DNA from: Desulfosarcina sp. BuS5
GTDB lineage: Bacteria > Desulfobacterota > Desulfobacteria > Desulfobacterales > BuS5
Assembly: GCF_028752835.1 (NCBI RefSeq)
Contig: NZ_CP087952.1
Span: forward strand, 2,399,041 to 2,463,040
Direction: 5' to 3'
DNA length: 64,000 bases
Positions 17,647 through 26,502 of the stretch are shown one piece after another. A model generated the notes under the pieces. It was not told where the DNA came from and did no database searches. It saw only the letters and a program-made list of their open reading frames with translations. The position numbers were made by a program, and so were the translations under genes. The stretch's first letter is position 1. Each line of letters starts with the position of its first letter.

Positions 17647-19284
17647 ATGTATCTCTTTTCCACTCTACTTTTGTCAATGTTCATTACTATTATCCTTATT
17701 CCTTGTTTCAAGGAATATGCGGTTAAAATGAATGCGGTGGATATTCCCAACAAGAGAAAAATACACGAAACAACCATGCCGAAAATAGGCGGACTCGCCA
17801 TGGCTACAGGCGCCCTTGTTCCGATTCTATTCTGGTCAAGCATGGATCATTTTATTCAATCTATTCTGGCCGGTGCTTCTATAGTTGTTATTTTTGGATT
17901 TCTTGATGATATAAAAAACCTGGGATATAAAACAAAATTTACCGGCCAGATTGCTGCAGCCCTGATTGTTATCCTTTACGGGGGAGTCAAGATACAGTAT
18001 CTTGGCACCTTACTGCCGGATGGCAGCCTTCTGGCCGATCCATTCTCTATCCCATTGACCTTAATTTTTATTGTGGGCATAACAAATGCTATCAATCTTT
18101 CCGATGGCCTTGACGGTTTAGCAGGTGGAATATCAATCCTAACCTTCATAGGCATTGGTTATCTGGCCTATTTAAGTAACAACTCCGCAATCCTGCTGAT
18201 TGCGGTAGCAGTCACAGGAGCAATATTCGGATTTCTCAGGTTCAACACCTTTCCGGCGGTTATTTTTATGGGTGACGCAGGCAGCCAGGCACTCGGGTTT
18301 ATGGCTGCTGTGCTTTCAATCAGTATAACACAATCGAATCCGCCCTTTTGCGCTGTTTTACCTTTGCTGCTGACAGGTTTTCCGGTACTGGATACTTTAA
18401 CTGTGATGACAGAACGTATTATTGCTCATAAGTCTCCTTTTGTGGCCGACAAAAGGCATTTCCACCACAGACTTCTGGATCTCGGCTTTTTCCATACCGA
18501 AGCAGTACTTTTAATATATATTTTTCAGGCATTGCTGGTTACTGCTGCGGTTCTGCTCCGCTTCTTTTCAGAATGGTTCATATTAATAATTTATCTGATA
18601 TTTTCGGGTACAATTATTTACTGTTTTTTAACGGCCAAAAAAGCAGGCACGCGCCTGGCCAGGTTAAGCTGGTTCGACAAAAGCATCAAAGGCAGACTCA
18701 AAATACTTAAAGAGAAGAAGGTTATTATAAAAATATCTTTCAAAACAATTTATAATGGCATCCCTTTACTTTTGCTGGCGACTGCTTTTATTCCGGTCAA
18801 TATTCCGATATATTTCTCAATTTTTTCAATTATTGCGTGTATACTGATTTTAGCATCTATACTTTTCAAAAAAAAAAGGCTTTGCAATATTCTCCGCCTT
18901 TGTTTATACATTTCTATCCCTTTCCTTATTTTTATAAGTGAATCAACCCCTGTGCCATGGATAAACAGCAGTATGACGCAAATTTATAACCTTTCATTTG
19001 GATTCCTGGTTTTTTTTGTGATAATGACGCTGAAGTTCACCAAGCGACAACATGGTTTCAAAACAACGCCCATGGATTTTCTTATACTCTTTGTCGCTTT
19101 AATTGTGCCTAACTTTCCTGCGGTTTACTTTGATAACAATCATTTAGGTCTGATTACTGCAAAAATAATTGTCTTTCTGTTCAGCTATGAGGTTATTATC
19201 GGAGAACTGCGCGGCGAGTCAGGTAAGCTGGGAGCCGCTACTGCCGGCACTTTTATGGTAATTTTTATAAAAGGTTTTACATGA
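17647..19284 (+). CDS. WecA/TagO-like undecaprenyl-phosphate sugar phosphotransferase
   Basis: A 545-residue polytopic membrane protein. The first 320 residues carry the WecA family landmarks: GFLDDIKNLG, NAINLSDGLDGLAGG, FMGDAGSQALGF and the ADKRHFHHRLLDLGF histidine motif. It would transfer a sugar-1-phosphate to undecaprenyl phosphate as the first step of chain assembly. Compared with WecA (about 370 residues) it has an extra hydrophobic C-terminal region of about 200 residues, predicted to add several helices of unknown role. It is the second initiating transferase in the window and probably serves the EPS system that follows. Confidence 0.88.
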   Translation: MYLFSTLLLSMFITIILIPCFKEYAVKMNAVDIPNKRKIHETTMPKIGGLAMATGALVPILFWSSMDHFIQSILAGASIVVIFGFLDDIKNLGYKTKFTGQIAAALIVILYGGVKIQYLGTLLPDGSLLADPFSIPLTLIFIVGITNAINLSDGLDGLAGGISILTFIGIGYLAYLSNNSAILLIAVAVTGAIFGFLRFNTFPAVIFMGDAGSQALGFMAAVLSISITQSNPPFCAVLPLLLTGFPVLDTLTVMTERIIAHKSPFVADKRHFHHRLLDLGFFHTEAVLLIYIFQALLVTAAVLLRFFSEWFILIIYLIFSGTIIYCFLTAKKAGTRLARLSWFDKSIKGRLKILKEKKVIIKISFKTIYNGIPLLLLATAFIPVNIPIYFSIFSIIACILILASILFKKKRLCNILRLCLYISIPFLIFISESTPVPWINSSMTQIYNLSFGFLVFFVIMTLKFTKRQHGFKTTPMDFLILFVALIVPNFPAVYFDNNHLGLITAKIIVFLFSYEVIIGELRGESGKLGAATAGTFMVIFIKGFT

Positions 19285-19330
19285 TTTCAATTAATCCGCG
19301 AAAATTTACGTTTTGAACGGAGCATCAAGC

Positions 19331-21739
19331 ATGTCTAAATACTTATCCAAAACTCTTATTGTCTGTCTTTTGGCTTTCCTCCTTGCCGCCTGCGGCACAC
19401 CGGAAGAGAAAAAAATGAAATTTTTCACTAAAGGGCAAACACTTTTTGAAAAAAAGGATTACGTAAAGGCCCGGCTGGAATTCAAGAATGCCCTGCAGAT
19501 CGATCCAAAATTTGCGGGCGCCTATTACATGCTGGGTATGGTGGAATTTAAGGATAAAAATTATAAAAAGGCTTTTGGTCTCTTTTCAAAAACAATATCC
19601 CTTGATCCTAAAAATATGGATGCACATCTGCAGCTTGGCAAACTTTTCATAGCAGGCCGGGCTTTTGACCGGGCCAAAAAAGAGGTTGAGCTGATATTAA
19701 AGGCAAACCCGGATAATCTTGAGGCGCTCCTTTTGAAAGGAGCAATCCTGCTGAGCGAAAAAAAGAGCTCTGAAGCGGAAAAGCTGCTTAGAATGCTGCT
19801 TGAAAAAGGAATGACCAAACCGGACATATATATTATGATCGCATCTATTTATTCCCGGGATAAAAATCTCCATGATGCTATAGAAATCATCCGGACCGGT
19901 ATTAAAGAAAACCCACAATCTGTTTCGCTCCATCTTATTCTGGCCCGATTTTATGCCGGCTCCGGGCAGCCCGATGACGCTGTTGACACTCTGAAAAAAA
20001 TCATCAAGCTGGAACCTGACAAGGTCGGCCCAAAATTTAATCTGGCCGGTTTTTATTGGGATTCGGGCCGGCAAGACAAGGCTGTGACCCTGCTGAAGGA
20101 ATTGGTTGAATCGGATAAAACCAATGAGGATAACTGGATCAATTTCGCCAAATTCTATATAACCAAAAAACAGATTGATGAAGCTGAAAAAATGCTGCGC
20201 CAGGGGCTGGAACATAATCCCGGCAGTTACAAGCTCCGTTTTATACTTGGCGAGCTCTATGCAAAACAAAACAAATCGGACAAAGCGGTTGAGATTCTTA
20301 AAGAATGCCTGGCACTGGATAAAGATCCGGCAGCGCCGGAGATTTTGCAGGCCAAAAATGCGCTCGCAAAAATATATCTTATTAAAAAGGATCTAAAAAC
20401 AGCGGAAGTGTATGTTACGGAGGTGCTAAAAGAAGATTCTAAAAGCCTTGAAGCGCATTTTACCAAAGGAGAGATCTGCCTTATCAAGGGTGACGGTTTG
20501 AATGCCATCTCTGAATTTCGCACCATAGTAAACGAAAAGCCTGAAAATATTACCGCCTATCTTCGCCTTGCCCAGGCGCACATGATGAACAATGAAAAAG
20601 GTCTGGCCCTGGACACCCTCCGCAGTGCCCTGAAAGTTAACCCGAAATCAAGAAAGGCTTTAACGGGTATTGCGCGCATACTTGTTATGAATAAGGATTA
20701 TAAAGGTGCCGAAGATAATCTGAAAAAAATAATAGCTTATTATCCTGATGATATCGGAGCAAAAGCTGCGCTTGGCGATCTTTTTGCCGGTTTAAAGAAA
20801 TTTGACCAAGCTGAAAATGAGTATAAAAAAATAATCCGAATAATGCCTGAAAATGCCCAGGGTTATTTAAAGCTGGCCAGATTGTACGGCGCCGAAAAAA
20901 AGTGGGATCAGGCTATCCGGATCCTGGAGCAGGGCTATGAAAAAAACCGCCAGTCTGCCGCCATTTTATCTTCCATGCTCAGGCTTTATATTTTCAAGAA
21001 AAAACATAACAAAGCCATAGCGATATGTGAGGAAAGAATAAAAGATAATCCTGGGGATGCGTTTGCATACAACATGCTGGGACAAATTTACGGATCTCAA
21101 AAAAAATATAAAAAATCTGGAAATGCATTTAAAAAAGCGATTAAAATCCAGCCCTTGTGGCCGGCGCCGCATAATAACCTGGCCAGTCTTTATATTGCGC
21201 AGGGAAAAAAACAGGAAGCTATAGACAAATTTGAATCCGCCTTAAAGGCCAATCCCAACAATCCGGCCGCGTACTTGTCACTTGGACAAATATATGACCA
21301 GGCCGGCGAATATGAAAAGGCAATCAAAACATATGAAAATGCCCTGGAGGTTAACCCGAAGCTCTGGTCGGCCGCTAATAATCTTGCATTTTTGATAAGT
21401 AATCACTACCAAACAGACGAGGAGCTTGAAAAAGCTCTCGAAATTGCAAAAAAAGCTGAACAAGCAAGACCAAACGAGGCGGTAATACTTGATACTATAG
21501 GATGGATATATTACAAAATGGAGAATCTGACTGAAGCATTGCGGTTTACCCGTTATGCCTTTGATGCAGCGCCTGACAATCCTGTGATAGCATACCATAT
21601 GGGGATGCTTTTAAATAAAACCGGCCGGATCGAAGAAGCTGTTGATATGCTTGAAAAGGCCCTTGCCGAAAATCAGGATTTTGACGGCAGGAATGAGGCG
21701 AAAAAAATATTAAAAAAACTTAAAGGACAATTATTATGA
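19331..21739 (+). CDS. TPR-repeat lipoprotein of an EPS/PEP-CTERM-type locus (PrsT-like)
   Basis: An 802-residue lipoprotein. The first 20 residues are a signal peptide ending in the lipobox LLAAC, with Cys21. The rest is made of many consecutive 34-residue TPR units (for example GAYYMLGMVEFKDKNYKKAF and AYLSLGQIYDQAGEYEKAI). Such proteins scaffold secretion or chain assembly in the periplasm. PrsT-like TPR proteins accompany exosortase-type EPS loci, which the following genes resemble. ATG 19331 has an ACGGAG site upstream and gives the cleanest signal peptide; an in-frame TTG lies at 19313. Its stop overlaps the next start (ATGA). Confidence 0.82.
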   Translation: MSKYLSKTLIVCLLAFLLAACGTPEEKKMKFFTKGQTLFEKKDYVKARLEFKNALQIDPKFAGAYYMLGMVEFKDKNYKKAFGLFSKTISLDPKNMDAHLQLGKLFIAGRAFDRAKKEVELILKANPDNLEALLLKGAILLSEKKSSEAEKLLRMLLEKGMTKPDIYIMIASIYSRDKNLHDAIEIIRTGIKENPQSVSLHLILARFYAGSGQPDDAVDTLKKIIKLEPDKVGPKFNLAGFYWDSGRQDKAVTLLKELVESDKTNEDNWINFAKFYITKKQIDEAEKMLRQGLEHNPGSYKLRFILGELYAKQNKSDKAVEILKECLALDKDPAAPEILQAKNALAKIYLIKKDLKTAEVYVTEVLKEDSKSLEAHFTKGEICLIKGDGLNAISEFRTIVNEKPENITAYLRLAQAHMMNNEKGLALDTLRSALKVNPKSRKALTGIARILVMNKDYKGAEDNLKKIIAYYPDDIGAKAALGDLFAGLKKFDQAENEYKKIIRIMPENAQGYLKLARLYGAEKKWDQAIRILEQGYEKNRQSAAILSSMLRLYIFKKKHNKAIAICEERIKDNPGDAFAYNMLGQIYGSQKKYKKSGNAFKKAIKIQPLWPAPHNNLASLYIAQGKKQEAIDKFESALKANPNNPAAYLSLGQIYDQAGEYEKAIKTYENALEVNPKLWSAANNLAFLISNHYQTDEELEKALEIAKKAEQARPNEAVILDTIGWIYYKMENLTEALRFTRYAFDAAPDNPVIAYHMGMLLNKTGRIEEAVDMLEKALAENQDFDGRNEAKKILKKLKGQLL

Positions 21740-22329
21740 AAAGGTTAAAACTCCTGGTAATGGTTTTAATTTCAGCCGTTTTAATTCCAGTTTCCATACT
21801 TGCTACAGCGTGCCTGGCAGAAGAAGATAGGGTAAAATTTTTTGGTGATGACTATTTAATCGGTCCCGGTGATATCCTGGATATTTCCGTCTGGAAAGAG
21901 GAAGCTTTGACCAAACTGGTTACTGTTCTGCCTGATGGTAAAATTTCATTCCCGTTGATCGGTGATATTGATGCTGCCGGAAAAACAGTGGCTTCTCTCG
22001 GGAATGAATTGAATAAAAAAATTGAGCGATATGTTCCCGATCCAAACCTGTCCGTGGTTGTGCAGCAAGTAAACAGCATGCTGATCTATATTATTGGCCG
22101 GATAAATCATCCCGGTCGTTTTGTTCTCAATACTAACATAAATGTGCTCCAGGCGCTCTCCATGGCCGGTGGACTGAATCCATTTGCAAAAAAAAATAAA
22201 GTCCTGATTTTCAGGGAGAAAAACGACAAAACAACTATTTTTAAATTCAGGTACGACGATGTCTCAAAAGGCGAAAATCTTGAACAAAACATAATGCTGA
22301 AACGCGGGGATATTATAGTAGTGCCGTAG
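21736..22329 (+). CDS. Wza-type polysaccharide export protein
   Basis: A 197-residue secreted protein. It has an N-terminal hydrophobic signal (about residues 5-27, ending ATACLAEED, with no perfect lipobox), then the Poly_export domain (DDYLIGPGDILDISVWKEE, then LPDGKISFPLIGDI) and one SLBB domain (YIIGRINHPGRF). It ends in the usual GDIIVVP. It should form the outer-membrane or periplasmic part of an EPS export channel. It is coupled to the TPR gene by a 4-bp overlap. Its stop codon lies inside a short dispersed repeat. Confidence 0.87.
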   Translation: MKRLKLLVMVLISAVLIPVSILATACLAEEDRVKFFGDDYLIGPGDILDISVWKEEALTKLVTVLPDGKISFPLIGDIDAAGKTVASLGNELNKKIERYVPDPNLSVVVQQVNSMLIYIIGRINHPGRFVLNTNINVLQALSMAGGLNPFAKKNKVLIFREKNDKTTIFKFRYDDVSKGENLEQNIMLKRGDIIVVP

Positions 22330-22350
22330 GGGCAACCCTTGTGGTCGCCC
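22326..22350. repeat. Short dispersed palindrome (GTAGGGGCAACCC type)
   Basis: GTAGGGGCAACCC followed by TTGT and GGTCGCCC forms an imperfect hairpin. It begins inside the last codons of the export gene and resembles the GTAGGGG palindromes at 50268 and 59261. The rest of the gap to 22559 shows nothing else. Confidence 0.5.
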
Positions 22351-22559
22351 TATCCGAAAAATATCGAATACATTAGCCCGCCCATCAGGGCATGGCGGTT
22401 ATTATAGATTTCCACATAAATAATTTCACTGCGTTATCGGTCGTCGGAGTATTACAATACGCCTTCCTCCATCTGGCCTTGTGCCCAATTTTAAAATCGG
22501 GTAATTATCTGAAAATCTATAGGAACTTTTTTTTGTTCAAGGAAGTATATTTTTTACAT

Positions 22560-23828
22560 ATGGTCTTACAAAAAAAAATTATCTTATATTTATTTGCCTT
22601 GGCTCTTGTGGCCGGGCCGGGAAAAGCTGCCGCAGACGATTTCAAGCTTATACCTTCAATTGGCATTAAAGGGGAATATAATGACAATATATTTTTCGAC
22701 GACGGGAATGAAGAAGAAGACTTTATAACCACGATTTCGCCCGGGCTGAAACTGAGCAACCGTACCGAGAGATTAAATGCCGGCCTGTCCGCCCGTTTTG
22801 ACGGAATAAGCTACTTTGATAATAATGACCTGAATGCCATAGATCAGGATTATAAAGGCAATCTGGATTATCAGCTTACACCTAAAACAGGTGTAACCGC
22901 TGATGCCGGTTATAAAAAGGATTCCCGCCGGGACCGTGATATTGAAGTAATAGATGAAGGCACGGCAACAGGCCTGATTCAAGGCGATGAAACCCGTATA
23001 AGGTATAACGGCGGCTTTTCTTTCAACAGCATGCTTACCGAAACAACTGCAGTAAACTGCTCGTATTCATTTGCAAAAGATGATTTTGATAACCGTGAAG
23101 ATAATGACATCCGCATGCAGAATGTAAATCTGGGATTTACCCATAATTTGACTTTTATAGATGAACTGACTGTGGGACGTTTGAATTTCGGTTATGGAAG
23201 ATATGATTATCTGGATGGTGAAATTACCAGATCTTTTTTAACAATTATTGACAATACAAGAATAGATTATTATTCCGCTACAATCGGTGTCAGCCGAAAT
23301 GTTAGTGAAGTTTTCAGCATACTTGCCGATATAGGAGGTAGTTACACAAAATCGAAATATGAAACCAGTTATGAGTATGATCAACCTTTTAGCGTATACG
23401 ATTCTACCCAAAAAGAAAATAACAGCGGCACCGGCATGGTCGCGCGGATTACTACTTCCTATAATGGAGAGCTTACAAGCGGCAGTCTTAATTTTTCCCA
23501 TGACGTCAGAGCATCCAGCGGGACATCGGGAGCAACCGAAAGAACATCCATAGAGCTTAATATAAGCCGGAGGTTCACATACGAACTCAGCGGCCGGATA
23601 TCGACGGAATATTATCTTAACAAAGCCGATGACGGCGACTATTCAGCGAGGGGTACTGATGAAACCACCTGGCGCATACGCCCCAGTATAAGGTATAATT
23701 TTACCAATGATCTTTTTATGGAAGCTTCATATTATTTTACAAAAAATAAAGACAGGGAAGATCATACAGATACAAGGCGAAATCAATTTTTTATTAAAAT
23801 TTCAATGGATTATCCATTGTTTGAATAA
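22560..23828 (+). CDS. Outer-membrane beta-barrel protein of the EPS locus
   Basis: A 422-residue protein starting at ATG 22560 with a signal peptide (KKIILYLFALALVAGPGKAAA). Alternating-residue beta strands rich in Tyr, Asn, Asp and Arg follow and end in aromatic residues (MDYPLFE). Typical strand patterns include LNAGLSARFDGISYF and LNFGYGRYDYL. A longer frame from 22392 exists, but its first 56 codons have no signal-peptide character. Proteins of this kind sit between the Wza and Wzz genes in exosortase-type EPS loci and may form an export pore. That role is inferred from context. Confidence 0.75.
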   Translation: MVLQKKIILYLFALALVAGPGKAAADDFKLIPSIGIKGEYNDNIFFDDGNEEEDFITTISPGLKLSNRTERLNAGLSARFDGISYFDNNDLNAIDQDYKGNLDYQLTPKTGVTADAGYKKDSRRDRDIEVIDEGTATGLIQGDETRIRYNGGFSFNSMLTETTAVNCSYSFAKDDFDNREDNDIRMQNVNLGFTHNLTFIDELTVGRLNFGYGRYDYLDGEITRSFLTIIDNTRIDYYSATIGVSRNVSEVFSILADIGGSYTKSKYETSYEYDQPFSVYDSTQKENNSGTGMVARITTSYNGELTSGSLNFSHDVRASSGTSGATERTSIELNISRRFTYELSGRISTEYYLNKADDGDYSARGTDETTWRIRPSIRYNFTNDLFMEASYYFTKNKDREDHTDTRRNQFFIKISMDYPLFE

Positions 23829-23900
23829 GCGCCATGCATTAATGTTTACCATTTTCATATAAAAAGTTTAATACAGACTGAGATTTTTGGAGAAAACTCT

Positions 23901-25466
23901 ATGGAAGAAGCCGCTTTATCACCTGCCGACTACATTCAGATTGTAAAAAACAGGAAATGGTCACTGATTATTCCTGCTTTAATCATATTTGTTATTGCCG
24001 CAATAGTTGCCTTGACGCTGCCGCCGGTTTACAAATCGACAGCTACAATCCTGATTGAAGAGCAGGAGATCCCGGCCGATTTTGTCATCACAACCGTTAC
24101 AAGCTATGCTGAGCAGCGGATCCAGTCCATCAACCAGCGAATCATGAGCACGACCAAGCTGCTGAATATTATTAAGCGTTTTGATCTTTACCCGGACAAA
24201 CAAAAAAAATGGACACAGGAAGAGATAGTTGAAAAAATGCGTGGAGATGTTTCAATGGAGCCTATCAGTGCCGAGGTAATGGACCGCCGCACAGGCAGGG
24301 CTTCAGTCGCAACCATAGCTTTTACCCTTTCCTATGAAGGCAAGGATACACCCGAAAAAATTCAGCGGGTTGCCAATGTTATAACTTCCCTGTTTCTCGA
24401 AGAAAACCTCCAGGTCCGGGAGCGTCAGACAAGCGAGACGACCAAATTCCTGGAAACCGAGATGCTCAAGGTTAAAAATGATCTTGCGGAAATAGAGGGA
24501 AAAATTGCCATCTTTAAAAAGGAGCATATTAATGAACTACCTGAACTGATACAGGTCAATATGCAAACCTTAAACAGCCTGGAGCAGAATATTGACCGTC
24601 TGAACGAACTCCTTCGCACGCTCAAGGAAAGGGAAAGTTCTTTGCAAACCCAGCTATCCGGGATCATTTCGGAATCGGCCAACCAGGACAAACAGCGGCT
24701 GGACGAGCTTAAGTTGCAGGTTGTTTATCTGAAAAGCCGCTTTTCAGATAAGTATCCGGATGTGATAAAAACAAAAAATGAAATCGCAGAACTGGAAAAA
24801 CAGATCAACGCCCCAGGAGGATCAAAAGGTAAAAAAAATGATATAAAACATAATCCTGTACATATCACCCTGGCATCCCAGCTTTCAGGCGTAAAGTCCG
24901 AGATAGATTCCGTTTACAGGCAGATAAAAGAGGTCAAGGAGAAACGAGACGATTATAGGGCCAGAATTGAAGCGACTCCGCGCATAGAAGAACAATTCAA
25001 GGCACTGGCAACTGAACAGTTGAACACCAGGGCCAAATATGAAGACCTGATGAGAAAATTCATGGAAGCAAAGGTCGCCCAGGGACTGGAAAAAGAGCAG
25101 AAAGGAGAGCGTTTCACCTTGATCGATCCGGCCCAGTTGCCTGAGAAACCTTTTAAACCCAACCGTCTTGCAATTATCCTGATAGGTCTTGTTCTATCTT
25201 TAGGAGCTGGAGTGGGGGCTGCTTCTTTAAAAGAATTTACAGATCAATCTGTCCGCAAAGCAGAGACCCTTACAGCCGCGACATCGTTCCCGGTACTGGC
25301 GGAAATACCTGAAATTTTAACCAGCAAGGATATTGTGAGTAAAAAAAAAAATCGCATTATCCTGGCAATAGGAATAATTTTATTTGTGGTGGCAGCAATT
25401 ATTATTTTTCATTTTTTTATTATGGATTTTAATGTATTCTGGGCCAAACTCATGCGGAAGCTATAA
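23901..25466 (+). CDS. Wzz/GNVR-type polysaccharide chain-length determinant
   Basis: A 521-residue inner-membrane protein. Helix 1 spans about residues 20-40 (SLIIPALIIFVIAAIVAL), then the Wzz domain (VYKSTATILIEEQEIP). A long coiled-coil region (about 170-370) precedes the GNVR-like stretch before a second helix (LAIILIGLVLSLGAGVGAA, about 425-443). A third helix lies at about 488-510. This layout matches the chain-length proteins of exosortase-linked EPS loci. It should control EPS length together with the tyrosine kinase encoded 170 bp downstream. Confidence 0.87.
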   Translation: MEEAALSPADYIQIVKNRKWSLIIPALIIFVIAAIVALTLPPVYKSTATILIEEQEIPADFVITTVTSYAEQRIQSINQRIMSTTKLLNIIKRFDLYPDKQKKWTQEEIVEKMRGDVSMEPISAEVMDRRTGRASVATIAFTLSYEGKDTPEKIQRVANVITSLFLEENLQVRERQTSETTKFLETEMLKVKNDLAEIEGKIAIFKKEHINELPELIQVNMQTLNSLEQNIDRLNELLRTLKERESSLQTQLSGIISESANQDKQRLDELKLQVVYLKSRFSDKYPDVIKTKNEIAELEKQINAPGGSKGKKNDIKHNPVHITLASQLSGVKSEIDSVYRQIKEVKEKRDDYRARIEATPRIEEQFKALATEQLNTRAKYEDLMRKFMEAKVAQGLEKEQKGERFTLIDPAQLPEKPFKPNRLAIILIGLVLSLGAGVGAASLKEFTDQSVRKAETLTAATSFPVLAEIPEILTSKDIVSKKKNRIILAIGIILFVVAAIIIFHFFIMDFNVFWAKLMRKL

Positions 25467-25528
25467 ATTATGGATCATAGCGGATTATTTTGGAAATTCT
25501 ATTTATTGAGCATATACTAATTAAACTT

Positions 25529-25614
25529 ATGCCATCAGCTATTAGCAGTTAATACCTAACAGCTAAAAGCTAATAGCTGTTCATCACGGATTACCACACT
25601 AATCCGTGATGAAC
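25529..25614. repeat. Two adjacent hairpins between wzz-like and kinase genes
   Basis: The first pair is AGCTATTAGC (25536-25545) with its partner GCTAATAGCT (25569-25578). The second is a perfect 15-bp stem, GTTCATCACGGATTA (25579-25593) and its complement (25600-25614), around the loop CCACAC. There is no T-run, so termination is uncertain; RNA stabilisation or an inert repeat are alternatives. Confidence 0.65.
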
Positions 25615-25636
25615 CAAAATTATTTAGGGCAAAATT

Positions 25637-26479
25637 ATGGAACTTAGAAAAGCTATAGAAAAAGCAAAACAGGAACGTGAACGAACAGGATCAACAGCGC
25701 AGCAAAACAAGGCTAAAGCACCAGTACACCAGGCCGTTCAGAAAAATACGGGATGGACTCCGCCGGATTATCTTGAATCAAAATCAGCCCAACTCGATAC
25801 GGTTAAAGCGGAAGAAAACAAGTGCGCAGCCCTTTTTTCGGATTCAGTTGCCATAAATTATTACAAGGTGCTGAAAACCCGCATACAGCATTGCATGCAG
25901 GCCAACGGATGGAACACAATCATGATAACCAGTGTCAATCCCGGTGAAGGTAAAACCCTCACTTCCATTAACCTGGCCATTACCATGGCCAGGGAATTCA
26001 ATCAGACCGTACTCCTTGTAGACACTGATTTACACCATCAAAATATTCACAAGTATCTGGGAGTTTCCAGCAATATTGGGCTGATAGATTATCTTGAAAA
26101 TAACACACCTCTGAAGGAACTGATTATATGGCCGGGAATTGAAAAATTGACTTTTATCTCCGGTGGCAAAAATGTACTGGAAAGCAGCGAACTCCTTGGA
26201 TCACCAAAAATGAAAAATCTGGTAGATGAAATGAAAAAGCGCTACGATGAAAGATATATTATTTTTGACATTCCCCCTGTACTTGGAAACGCAGATGCCA
26301 TTACGTTTGCACCAATGGTGGACTGCACCTTAATGGTGGTCGAAGAGGGAAAGACCACCATCCAGGACGTGAAAAAAGCGGTGGATCTTCTCCCGCAAAA
26401 CAATTTTATCGGATATGTGCTTAACAGACAAACAGCTTCTATTCATAAAAGGATGAAATATGGTTATGGTTATGCCTGA
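25637..26479 (+). CDS. BY-kinase (CpsD/CapB-like tyrosine autokinase)
   Basis: A 280-residue cytoplasmic P-loop kinase. Walker A is NPGEGKT (101-107), Walker A-prime VLLVDTDLHHQN and Walker B YIIFDIPPV. The protein ends KYGYGYA, a small tyrosine cluster that is the usual autophosphorylation tail. The preceding Wzz-like protein supplies the membrane partner, as in Gram-positive and exosortase-type split systems. The first 60 residues are charged and probably unstructured. Confidence 0.87.
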   Translation: MELRKAIEKAKQERERTGSTAQQNKAKAPVHQAVQKNTGWTPPDYLESKSAQLDTVKAEENKCAALFSDSVAINYYKVLKTRIQHCMQANGWNTIMITSVNPGEGKTLTSINLAITMAREFNQTVLLVDTDLHHQNIHKYLGVSSNIGLIDYLENNTPLKELIIWPGIEKLTFISGGKNVLESSELLGSPKMKNLVDEMKKRYDERYIIFDIPPVLGNADAITFAPMVDCTLMVVEEGKTTIQDVKKAVDLLPQNNFIGYVLNRQTASIHKRMKYGYGYA

Positions 26480-26502
26480 CGAACATAGGCTACAAAGATC
26501 GC

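Noticed and set aside
19697-20269. 190-codon minus-strand frame inside the TPR gene
   Set aside because: It mirrors the repeated TPR coding sequence and has no independent support.
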